Below, piece by piece: positions 37,751 to 49,659 of a stretch of DNA of 64,000 nucleotides (within the stretch, counting starts at the first letter, position 1; each line of letters starts with the position of its first letter). The position numbers and the translations under genes are program-made. Source of the stretch: Ptiloglossa arizonensis (taxonomy: Eukaryota; Arthropoda; Insecta; Hymenoptera; Colletidae); contig NW_027479545.1 in NCBI RefSeq assembly GCF_051014685.1, forward strand, positions 37,617 through 101,616. Direction: 5' to 3'. The notes under the pieces are model-generated. The model was not told where the DNA came from and made no database searches. It saw only the letters and a list, made by a program, of their open reading frames with translations.

Positions 37751-40700
37751 TTAGGTCAGTCCGTTCGCGAGATATGGGAGTTTGAAGCCAAGAAATGTTT
37801 GAGAAGGCAAAAAATTTTTCGCAATTCTGCTGCTCCAAACGCTTAACCAGAATGGCCTAGGGAAAAAATACACATAACGTTGTAATCGGGCGAGTTTCTA
37901 CTTTCAGATGCAACAGGAATTTTTGGGTTAGGGCAATCCGTTCGCGAGATATGGGAGTTTGAAGCTAAGAAATGGTTGAGAAGACAACAAATTTTTCGCA
38001 CTTCTGCTGCACCAAACGCTTAAGCGGAATGGCCTAGGGAAAAAATACACATACCGTTGTAATCGGGTGAGTTTCTACTTTCAGACGCAGCAGGAACTTC
38101 TGGGTTTGGTCAATCCGTTCGCGAGATATGGGAGTTTGAAGCCAAGAAATGGTTGAGACGACAACAAATTTTTCGCACTTCTGCTGCTCCAAACGCTTAA
38201 TCAGAATGGCCTAGAGAAAAAATACACATACCGTTGTAATCGGGCGAGTTTCTACTTTCAGACGCAACAGGAATTTTTGGGTTAGGTCAATCCGTTCGCG
38301 AGATATGGGGAGTTTGAAGCTAAGAAATGGTTGAGAAGACAAAAAATTTTTCGCAATTCTGCTGCTCCAAACGCTTAACCAGAATGGCCTAGGGAAAAAA
38401 TACACATAACGTTGTAATCGGGCGAGTTTCTACTTTCAGATGCAACAGGAATTTTTGGGTTAGGTCAATCCGTTCGCGAGATATGGGAGTTTGAATCCAA
38501 GAAATGGTTGAGAAGGCAAAAAATTTTTCGGACTTCTGCTGCTCCAAACGCTTAATCAGAATGGCCTAGGGAAAAAATACACATACCGATGTAATCGGGC
38601 GAGTTTCTACTTTCAGATGCAACAGGAATTTTTGGGTTAGGACAATCCGTTCGCGAGATATGGGAGTTTGAAGCCAAGAAATGGTTGAGAAGGCAAAAAA
38701 TTTTTCGCACTTCTGCTGCTCCAATCGCTTAACCAGAATGGCCTAAGGGAAAAATACACGTACCGTTGTAATCGGGCGAGTTTCTACTTTCAGATGCAAT
38801 AGGAATTTTTGGGTTAGGTCAATCCGTTCGCGAGATATGGGAGTTTGAAGCCAAGAAATGGTTGAGAAGGCAAAAAATTTTTCGCAATTCTGCTGCTCCA
38901 AACGCTTAACCAGAATGGCCTAGGCAAAAAATACGCATATCGTTGTAATCGGGTGAGTTTCTACTTTCAGACGCAGCAGGATCTTCTGGGTTTGGTCAAT
39001 CCGTTCGCGAGATATGGGAGTTTGAAGCCAAGAAATGGTTGAGAAGGCAAAAAATTTTTCGCAATTCTGCTGCTCCAAACGCTTAACCAGAATGGCCTAG
39101 GGAAAAAATACACATACCGTTGTAATCGGGCGAGTTTCTACTTTCAGATGCAACAGGAATTTTTGGGTTAGGTCTATCCGTTCGCGAGATATGGGAGTTT
39201 GAATCTAAGAAATGGTTGAGAAGACAACAAATTTTTCGCAATTCTGCTGCTCCAAACGCTTAACCAGAATGGCCTAGGGAAAAAATACACATACCGTTGT
39301 AATCGGGCGAGTTTCTACTTTAAGATGCAACAGGAATTTTTGGGTTAGGTCAATCCGTTCGCGAGATATGGGACTTTGAATCTAAGAAATGGTTGACAAG
39401 ACAATAAATTTTTCGCAATTCTGCTGCTCCAATCGCTTAACCAGATTGGCCTAAGGGAAAAATACACATACCGTTGTAATCGGGCGAGTTTCTACTTTCA
39501 GACGCAGCAGGATCTTCTGGGTTTGGTCAATCCGTTCGCGAGATATGGGAGTTTGAAGCCAAGAAATGGTTGAGATGGCAAAAAATTTTTCGCAATTCTG
39601 CTGCTCCAAACGCTTAACCAGAATGGCCTAGGGAAAAAATACACATACCGTTGTAATCGGGCGAGTTTCTACTTTCAGATGCAATAGGAATTTTTGGGTT
39701 AGGTCAATCCGTTCGCGAGATATGGGAGTTTGAAGCTAAGTAATGGTTAAGAAGACAACAAATTTTTCGCACTTCTGCTGCTCCAAACGCTTAACCAGAA
39801 TAGCCTAGGGAAAAAATACACATACCGTTGTAATCGGGCGAGTTTCTACTTTCAGATGCAACAAGAATTTTTGGGTTAGGTCAATCCGTTCGCGAGATAT
39901 GGGAGTTTGAAGCTAAGTAATAGTTAAGAAGACAACAAATTTTTCGCACTTCTGCTGCTCCAAACGCTTAACCAGAATTGCCTAGGGAAAAAATACACAT
40001 ACCGTTGTAATCGGGCGAGTTTCTACTTTCAGATGCAATAGGAATTTTTGGGTTAGGTCAATCCGTTCGCGAGATATGGGAGTTTGAAGCTAAGTAATGG
40101 TTAAGAAGACAACAAATTTTTCGCACTTCTGCTGCTCCAAACGCTTAACGAGAATGGCCTAGGGAAAAAATACACATACCGCTGTAATCGGTCGAGTTTC
40201 TACTTTCAGATGCAACAGGAATTTTTGGGTTAGGTCAGTCCGTTCGCGAGATATGGGAGTTTGAAGCCAAGAAATGGTTAAGAAGGCAAAAAATTTTTCG
40301 CAATTCTGCTGCTCCAAACGCTTAACCAGAATTGCCTAGGGAAAAAATACACATACCGCTGTAATCGGGCGAGTTTCTACTTTCAGATGCAATAGGAATT
40401 TTTGGGTTAGGTCAATCCGTTCGCGAGATATGGGAGTTTGAAGCTAAGAAATGGTTATGAAGACAACAAATTTTTCGCACTTCTGCTGCTCCAAACGCTT
40501 AACCACAATGGCCTAGGGAAAAAATACACATACCGTTGTAATCGGGCGAGTTTCTGCTTTCAGATGCAACAGGAATTTTTGGGTTAGGTCAATCCGTTCG
40601 CGAGATATGGGAGTTTGAAGCTAAGAAATTGTTATGAAGACAACAAATTTTTCGCACTTCTGCTGCTCCAATCGCTTAACCAGAATGGCCTAAGGGAAAA

Positions 40701-43700
40701 ATACACGTACCGTTGTATTCGGGCGAGTTTCTAATTTCAGATGCAATAGGAATTTTTGGGTTAGGTCAATCCGTTCGCGAGATATGGGAGTTTGAAGCTA
40801 AGAAATGGTTAAGAAGACAACAAATTTTTCGCACTTATGCTGCTCCAAACGCTTAACCAGAATGGCCTAGGGAAAAAATACACATACCGTTGTACTCGGG
40901 CGAGTTTCAACTTTCAGACGCAACAGGAATTTTTGGTTTAGGTCAATCCGTTCGCGAGATATGGGAGTTTGAAGCCAAGAAATGGTTGAGAAGGCAAAAA
41001 ATTTTTCGCTATTCTGCTGCTCCAAACGCTTAACCAGAATGGCCTAGGGAGAAAATACACATACCGTTGTAATCGGGCGAGTTTCTACTTTCAGATGCAA
41101 CAGGAGTTTTTGGGTTAGGTCAATCCGTTCGCGATATATGGGAGTTTGAAGCTAAGAAATGGTAGAGAAGACGACAAATTTTTCGCACTACTGCTGCTCC
41201 AAACGCTTAATCAGAATGGCCTAGGGAAAAACTACACATACCGTTGTAATCGGGCGAGTTTCTACTTTCAGATGCAACAGGAGTTTTTGGGTTAGGTCAA
41301 TCCGTTCGCGATATATGGGAGTTTGAAGCTAAGAAATGGTTGAGAAGACAACAAATTTTCCGCACTTCTGCTGCTCCAAACGCTTAACCAGAATGGCCTA
41401 GGGAAAAAATACACATACCGTTGTAATCGGGTGAGTTTCTACTTTCAGACGCAGCAGGAACTTCTGGGTTTGGTCAATCCGTTCGCGAGATATGGGAGTT
41501 TGAAGCCAAGAAATGGTTGAGAAGACAACAAATTTTTCGCACTTCTGCTGCTCCAAACGCTTAATCAGAATGGCCTAGGGAAAAAATACACATACCGTTG
41601 TAATCGGGCGAGTTTCTACTTTCAGATGCAACAGGAGTTTTTGGGTTAGGTCAATCCGTTCGCGATATATGGGAGTTTGAAGCTAAGAAATGGTAGAGAA
41701 GACGACAAATTTTTCGCACTACTGCTGCTCCAAACGCTTAATCAGAATGGCCTAGGGAAAAACTACACATACCGTTGTAATCGGGCGAGTTTCTACTTTC
41801 AGATGCAACAGGAGTTTTTGGGTTAGGTCAATCCGTTCGCGATATATGGGAGTTTGAAGCTAAGAAATGGTTGAGAAGACAACAAATTTTCCGCACTTCT
41901 GCTGCTCCAAACGCTTAACCAGAATGGCCTAGGGAAAAAATACACATACCGTTGTAATCGGGTGAGTTTCTACTTTCAGACGCAGCAGGAACTTCTGGGT
42001 TTGGTCAATCCGTTCGCGAGATATGGGAGTTTGAAGCCAAGAAATGGTTGAGAAGACAACAAATTTTTCGCACTTCTGCTGCTCCAAACGCTTAATCAGA
42101 ATGGCCTAGGGAAAAAATACACATACCGTTGTAATCGGGCGAGTTTCTACTTTCAGATGCAACAGGAATTTTTGGGTTAGGTCAGTCCGTTCGCGAGATA
42201 TGGGAGTTTGAAGCCAAGAAATGTTTGAGAAGGCAAAAAATTTTTCGCAATTCTGCTGCTCCAAACGCTTAACCAGAATGGCCTAGGGAAAAAATACACA
42301 TAACGTTGTAATCGGGCGAGTTTCTACTTTCAGATGCAACAGGAATTTTTGGGTTAGGGCAATCCGTTCGCGAGATATGGGAGTTTGAAGCTAAGAAATG
42401 GTTGAGAAGACAACAAATTTTTCGCACTTCTGCTGCACCAAACGCTTAAGCGGAATGGCCTAGGGAAAAAATACACATACCGTTGTAATCGGGTGAGTTT
42501 CTACTTTCAGACGCAGCAGGAACTTCTGGGTTTGGTCAATCCGTTCGCGAGATATGGGAGTTTGAAGCCAAGAAATGGTTGAGACGACAACAAATTTTTC
42601 GCACTTCTGCTGCTCCAAACGCTTAATCAGAATGGCCTAGAGAAAAAATACACATACCGTTGTAATCGGGCGAGTTTCTACTTTCAGACGCAACAGGAAT
42701 TTTTGGGTTAGGTCAATCCGTTCGCGAGATATGGGGAGTTTGAAGCTAAGAAATGGTTGAGAAGACAAAAAATTTTTCGCAATTCTGCTGCTCCAAACGC
42801 TTAACCAGAATGGCCTAGGGAAAAAATACACATAACGTTGTAATCGGGCGAGTTTCTACTTTCAGATGCAACAGGAATTTTTGGGTTAGGTCAATCCGTT
42901 CGCGAGATATGGGAGTTTGAATCCAAGAAATGGTTGAGAAGGCAAAAAATTTTTCGGACTTCTGCTGCTCCAAACGCTTAATCAGAATGGCCTAGGGAAA
43001 AAATACACATACCGATGTAATCGGGCGAGTTTCTACTTTCAGATGCAACAGGAATTTTTGGGTTAGGACAATCCGTTCGCGAGATATGGGAGTTTGAAGC
43101 CAAGAAATGGTTGAGAAGGCAAAAAATTTTTCGCACTTCTGCTGCTCCAATCGCTTAACCAGAATGGCCTAAGGGAAAAATACACGTACCGTTGTAATCG
43201 GGCGAGTTTCTACTTTCAGATGCAATAGGAATTTTTGGGTTAGGTCAATCCGTTCGCGAGATATGGGAGTTTGAAGCCAAGAAATGGTTGAGAAGGCAAA
43301 AAATTTTTCGCAATTCTGCTGCTCCAAACGCTTAACCAGAATGGCCTAGGCAAAAAATACGCATATCGTTGTAATCGGGTGAGTTTCTACTTTCAGACGC
43401 AGCAGGATCTTCTGGGTTTGGTCAATCCGTTCGCGAGATATGGGAGTTTGAAGCCAAGAAATGGTTGAGAAGGCAAAAAATTTTTCGCAATTCTGCTGCT
43501 CCAAACGCTTAACCAGAATGGCCTAGGGAAAAAATACACATACCGTTGTAATCGGGCGAGTTTCTACTTTCAGATGCAACAGGAATTTTTGGGTTAGGTC
43601 TATCCGTTCGCGAGATATGGGAGTTTGAATCTAAGAAATGGTTGAGAAGACAACAAATTTTTCGCAATTCTGCTGCTCCAAACGCTTAACCAGAATGGCC

Positions 43701-45703
43701 TAGGGAAAAAATACACATACCGTTGTAATCGGGCGAGTTTCTACATTAAGATGCAACAGGAATTTTTGGGTTAGGTCAATCCGTTCGCGAGATATGGGAC
43801 TTTGAATCTAAGAAATGGTTGACAAGACAATAAATTTTTCGCAATTCTGCTGCTCCAATCGCTTAACCAGATTGGCCTAAGGGAAAAATACACATACCGT
43901 TGTAATCGGGCGAGTTTCTACTTTCAGACGCAGCAGGATCTTCTGGGTTTGGTCAATCCGTTCGCGACATATGGGAGTTTGAAGCCAAGAAATGGTTGAG
44001 ATGGCAAAAAATTTTTCGCAATTCTGCTGCTCCAAACGCTTAACCAGAATGGCCTAGGGAAAAAATACACATACCGTTGTAATCGGGCGAGTTTCTACTT
44101 TCAGATGCAATAGGAATTTTTGGGTTAGGTCAATCCGATCGCGAGATATGGGAGTTTGAAGCTAAGTAATGGTTAAGAAGACAACAAATTTTTCGCACTT
44201 CTGCTGCTCCAAACGCTTAACCAGAATAGCCTAGGGAAAAAATACACATACCGTTGTAATCGGGCGAGTTTCTACTTTCAGATGCAACAAGAATTTTTGG
44301 GTTAGGTCAATCCGTTCGCGAGATATGGGAGTTTGAAGCTAAGTAATAGTTAAGAAGACAACAAATTTTTCGCACTTCTGCTGCTCCAAACGCTTAACCA
44401 GAATTGCCTAGGGAAAAAATACACATACCGTTGTAATCGGGCGAGTTTCTACTTTCAGATGCAATAGGAATTTTTGGGTTAGGTCAATCCGTTCGCGAGA
44501 TATGGGAGTTTGAAGCTAAGTAATGGTTAAGAAGACAACAAATTTTTCGCACTTCTGCTGCTCCAAACGCTTAACGAGAATGGCCTAGGGAAAAAATACA
44601 CATACCGCTGTAATCGGTCGAGTTTCTACTTTCAGATGCAACAGGAATTTTTGGGTTAGGTCAGTCCGTTCGCGAGATATGGGAGTTTGAAGCCAAGAAA
44701 TGGTTAAGAAGGCAAAAAATTTTTCGCAATTCTGCTGCTCCAAACGCTTAACCAGAATTGCCTAGGGAAAAAATACACATACCGCTGTAATCGGGCGAGT
44801 TTCTACTTTCAGATGCAATAGGAATTTTTGGGTTAGGTCAATCCGTTCGCGAGATATGGGAGTTTGAAGCTAAGAAATGGTTATGAAGACAACAAATTTT
44901 TCGCACTTCTGCTGCTCCAAACGCTTAACCACAATGGCCTAGGGAAAAAATACACATACCGTTGTAATCGGGCGAGTTTCTGCTTTCAGATGCAACAGGA
45001 ATTTTTGGGTTAGGTCAATCCGTTCGCGAGATATGGGAGTTTGAAGCTAAGAAATTGTTATGAAGACAACAAATTTTTCGCACTTCTGCTGCTCCAATCG
45101 CTTAACCAGAATGGCCTAAGGGAAAAATACACGTACCGTTGTATTCGGGCGAGTTTCTAATTTCAGATGCAATAGGAATTTTTGGGTTAGGTCAATCCGT
45201 TCGCGAGATATGGGAGTTTGAAGCTAAGAAATGGTTAAGAAGACAACAAATTTTTCGCACTTATGCTGCTCCAAACGCTTAACCAGAATGGCCTAGGGAA
45301 AAAATACACATACCGTTGTACTCGGGCGAGTTTCAACTTTCAGACGCAACAGGAATTTTTGGTTTAGGTCAATCCGTTCGCGAGATATGGGAGTTTGAAG
45401 CCAAGAAATGGTTGAGAAGGCAAAAAATTTTTCGCTATTCTGCTGCTCCAAACGCTTAACCAGAATGGCCTAGGGAGAAAATACACATACCGTTGTAATC
45501 GGGCGAGTTTCTACTTTCAGATGCAACAGGAGTTTTTGGGTTAGGTCAATCCGTTCGCGATATATGGGAGTTTGAAGCTAAGAAATGGTAGAGAAGACGA
45601 CAAATTTTTCGCACTACTGCTGCTCCAAACGCTTAATCAGAATGGCCTAGGGAAAAACTACACATACCGTTGTAATCGGGCGAGTTTCTACTTTCAGATG
45701 CAA
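37430..45703 (+). repeat. 25-monomer offset duplication (4,426 bp)
   Basis: About 37430-41277 matches 41856-45703 at 4,426 bp, which is 25 x 177 plus 1. The extra base is the fourth G in ATATGGGGAGTTTG near 38307 and 42733. Shared markers, in order, are AAATTTTCCGC, AAATGTTTGAG (37795 and 42221), CTTAAGCGG, CCTAGAGAAAA (38210 and 42636), TTTTCGGACTTC, ACCGATGTAA, TACGCATATCG, GGTCTATCC, GTTGACAAGACAATAAA, GAGATGGC, AATAGCCTAGG, TAATAGTTAAG, CGGTCGAG, GTTTCTGCTTTC, GTATTCGGG and CGCGATATATGGG. Copy-specific changes include CTACATTAAG near 43742, CGACATATGG near 43965 and CCGATCGCG near 44137. Confidence 0.8.
41053..42163 (+). repeat. 3-monomer local duplication (531 bp)
   Basis: About 41053-41632 matches 41584-42163 at 531 bp, exactly 3 x 177. 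Marker monomers carry CAGGAGTTTTTGGG with CGCGATATATGGG at about 41102, 41279, 41633 and 41810, and AGAAGACGACAAATTT near 41164 and 41695. The set sits between the two copies of the 25-monomer duplication, spanning the junction where the first copy meets the second. CAGGAGTTTTTGGG is seen again near 45528 and 46237, in the second copy and its neighbour. Confidence 0.8.
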
Positions 45704-46873
45704 TAGGAATTTTTGGGTTAGGTCAATCCGTTCGCGAGATATGGGAGTTTGAAGCTAAGTAATGGTTAAGAAGACAACAAATTTTTCGCACTTCTGCTGC
45801 TCCAAACGCTTAACCAGAATGGCCTAGGGAAAAAATACACATACCGTTGTATTCGGGCGAGTTTCTAATTTCAGATGCAATAGGAATTTTTGGGTTAGGT
45901 CAATCCGTTCGCGAGATATGGGAGTTTGAAGCTAAGAAATGGTTAAGAAGACAACAAATTTTTCGCACTTATGCTGCTCCAAACGCTTAACCAGAATGGC
46001 CTAGGGAAAAAATACACATACCGTTGTACTCGGGCGAGTTTCAACTTTCAGACGCAACAGGAATTTTTGGTTTAGGTCAAACCGTTCGCGAGATATGGGA
46101 GTTTGAAGCCAAGAAATGGTTGAGAAGGCAAAAAATTTTTCGCTATTCTGCTGCTCCAAACGCTTAACCAGAATGGCCTAGGGAGAAAATACACATACCG
46201 TTGTAATCGGGCGAGTTTCTACTTTCAGATGCAACAGGAGTTTTTGGGTTAGGTCAATCCGTTCGCGAGATATGGGAGTTTGAAGCTAAGAAATGGTAGA
46301 GAAGACAACAAATTTTTCGCACTACTGCTGCTCCAAACGCTTAATCAGAATGGCCTAGGGAAAAACTACACATACCGTTGTAATCGGGCGAGTTTCAACT
46401 TTCAGATGCAACAGGAATTTTTGGGTTAGGTCAATCCGTTCGCGAGATATGGGAGTTTGAAGCTAAGTAATGGTTAAGAAGACAACAAATTTTCGCACTT
46501 CTGCTGCTCCAAACGCTTAACCAGAATTGCCTAGGGAAAAAATACACATACCGTTGTAATCGGGCGAGTTTCTACTTTCAGATGCAATAGGAATTTTTGG
46601 GTTAGGTCAATCCGTTCGCGAGATATGGGAGTTTGAAGCTAAGTAATGGTTAAGAAGACAACAAATTTTTCGCACTTCTGCTGCTCCAAACGCTTAACCA
46701 GAATGGCCTAGGGAAGAAATACACATACCGTTGTAATCGGACGAGTTTCTACTTTCAGATGCAATAGGAATTTTTGGGTTAGGTCAATCCGTTCACGAGA
46801 TATGGGAGTTTGAAGCTAAGTAATGGTTAAGAAGACAACAAATTTTTCGCACTTCTGCTGCTCCAAACGCTTA

Positions 46874-49620
46874 ACCAGAATGGCCTAGGGAAAAAATACA
46901 CATACCGATGTAATCGGGCGAGTTTCTACTTTCAGATGCAACAGGAATTTTTGGGTTAGGACAATCCGTTCGCGAGATATGGGAGTTTGAAGCCAAGAAA
47001 TGGTTGAGAAGGCAAAAAATTTTTCGCACTTCTGCTGCTCCAATCGCTTAACCAGAATGGCCTAAGGGAAAAATACACGTACCGTTGTAATCGGGCGAGT
47101 TTCTACTTTCAGATGCAATAGGAATTTTTGGGTTAGGTCAATCCGTTCGCGAGATATGGGAGTTTGAAGCCAAGAAATGGTTGAGAAGGCAAAAAATTTT
47201 TCGCAATTCTGCTGCTCCAAACGCTTAACCAGAATGGCCTAGGGAAAAAATACGCATATCGTTGTAATCGGGTGAGTTTCTACTTTCAGACGCAGCAGGA
47301 TCTTCTGGGTTTGGTCAATCCGTTCGCGAGATATGGGAGTTTGAAGCCAAGAAATGGTTGAGAAGGCAAAAAATTTTTCGCAATTCTGCTGCTCCAAACG
47401 CTTAACCAGAATGGCCTAGGGAAAAAATACACATACCGTTGTAATCGGGCGAGTTTCTACTTTCAGATGCAACAGGAATTTTTGGGTTAGGTCTATCCGT
47501 TCGCGAGATATGGGAGTTTGAATCTAAGAAATGGTTGAGAAGACAACAAATTTTTCGCAATTCTGCTGCTCCAAACGCTTAACCAGAATGGCCTAGGGAA
47601 AAAATACACATACCGTTGTAATCGAGCGAGTTTCTACTTTAAGATGCAACAGGAATTTTTGGGTTAGGTCAATCCGTTCGCGAGATATGGGACTTTGAAT
47701 CTAAGAAATGGTTGACAAGACAATAAATTTTTCGCAATTCTGCTGCTCCAATCGCTTAACCAGATTGGCCTAAGGGAAAAATACACATACCGTTGTAATC
47801 GGGCGAGTTTCTACTTTCAGACGCAGCAGGATCTTCTGGGTTTGGTCAATCCGTTCGCGAGATATGGGAGTTTGAAGCCAAGAAATGGTTGAGATGGCAA
47901 AAAATGTTTCGCAATTCTGCTGCTCCAAACGCTTAACCAGAATGGCCTAGGGAAAAAATACACATACCGTTGTAATCGGGCGAGTTTCTACTTTCAGATG
48001 CAATAGGAATTTTTGGGTTAGGTCAATCCGTTCGCGAGATATGGGAGTTTGAAGCTAAGTAATGGTTAAGAAGACAACAAATTTTTCGCACTTCTGCTGC
48101 TCCAAACGCTTAACCAGAATAGCCTAGGGAAAAAATACACATACCGTTGTAATCGGGCGAGTTTCTACTTTCAGATGCAACAAGAATTTTTGGGTTAGGT
48201 CAATCCGTTCGCGAGATATGGGAGTTTGAAGCTAAGTAATAGTTAAGAAGACAACAAATTTTTCGCACTTCTGCTGCTCCAAACGCTTAACCAGAATTGC
48301 CTAGGGAAAAAATACACATACCGTTGTAATCGGGCGAGTTTCTACTTTCAGATGCAATAGGAATTTTTGGGTTAGGTCAATCCGTTCGCGAGATATGGGA
48401 GTTTGAAGCTAAGTAATGGTTAAGAAGACAACAAATTTTTCGCACTTCTGCTGCTCCAAACGCTTAACCAGAATGGCCTAGGGAAAAAATACACATACCG
48501 CTGTAATCGGTCGAGTTTCTACTTTCAGATGCAACAGGAATTTTTGGGTTAGGTCAGTCCGTTCGCGAGATATGGGAGTTTGAAGCCAAGAAATGGTTGA
48601 GAAGGCAAAAAATTTTTCGCAATTCTGCTGCTCCAAACGCTTAACCAGAATTGCCTAGGGAAAAAATACACATACCGCTGTAATCGGGCGAGTTTCTACT
48701 TTCAGATGCAATAGGAATTTTTGGGTTAGGTCAATCCGTTCGCGAGATATGGGAGTTTGAAGCTAAGAAATGGTTATGAAGACAACAAATTTTTCGCAAT
48801 TCTGCTGCTCCAATCGCTTAACCAGAATGGCCTAAGGGAAAAATACACGTACCGTTGTAATCGGGCGAGTTTCTACTTTCAGATGCAACAGGAATTTTTG
48901 GGTTAGTTCAATCCGTTGGCGAGATATGGGAGTTTGAAGCCAAGAAATGGTTGAGAAGGCAAAAATTTTTCGCAATTCTGCTGCTCCAAACGCTTAACCA
49001 GAATGGCCTAGGGAAAAAATACACAAACCGTTGTAATCGGGCGAGTTTCTGCTTTCAGATGCAACAGGAATTTTTGGGTTAGGTCAATCCGTTCGCGAGA
49101 TATGGGAGTTTGAAGCTAAGAAATTGTTATGAAGACAACAAATTTTTCGCACTTCTGCTGCTCCAATCGCTTAACCAGAATGGCCTAAGGGAAAAATACA
49201 CGTACCGTTGTATTCGGGCGAGTTTCTAATTTCAGATGCGATAGGAATTTTTGGGTTAGGTCAATCCGTTCGCGAGATATGGGAGTTTGAAGCTAAGAAA
49301 TGGTTAAGAAGACAACAAATTTTTCGCACTTATGCGGCTCCAAACGCTTAACCAGAATGGCCTAGGGAAAAAATACACATACCGTTGTACTCGGGCGAGT
49401 TTCAACTTTCAGACGCAACAGGAATTTTTGGTTTAGGTCAATCCGTTCGCGAGATATGGGAGTTTGAAGCCAAGAAATGGTTGAGAAGGCAAAAAATTTT
49501 TCGCTATTCTGCTGCTCCAAACGCTTAACCAGAATGGCCTAGGGAGAAAATACACATACCGTTGTAATCGGGCGAGTTTCTACTTTCAGATGCAACAGGA
49601 ATTTTTGGGTTAGGTCAATC
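46874..49620 (+). repeat. Third copy of the 38-41 kb variant series
   Basis: About 46874-48796 matches 42981-44903 at 3,893 bp (22 x 177 minus 1). After one extra monomer the match resumes at an offset of 4,069 bp (23 monomers minus 2) from near 49020 to near 49595. Shared markers are ACCGATG (43011 and 46904), TACGCATATCG, GGTCTATCC, GTTGACAAGACAATAAA, AATAGCCTAGG, TAATAGTTAAG, CGGTCGAG, GTTTCTGCTTTC and GTATTCGGG (45141 and 49210). Private changes are ATCGAGCGAG near 47622, AAAAATGTTTCGC near 47899, GGGTTAGTTCAATCC near 48900 and TATGCGGCTCC near 49332. The extra monomer carries GTTGGCGAGAT and the A-run deletion. Confidence 0.75.
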
Positions 49621-49659
49621 CGTTCGCGAGATATGGGAGTTTGAAGCTAAGAAATGGTA

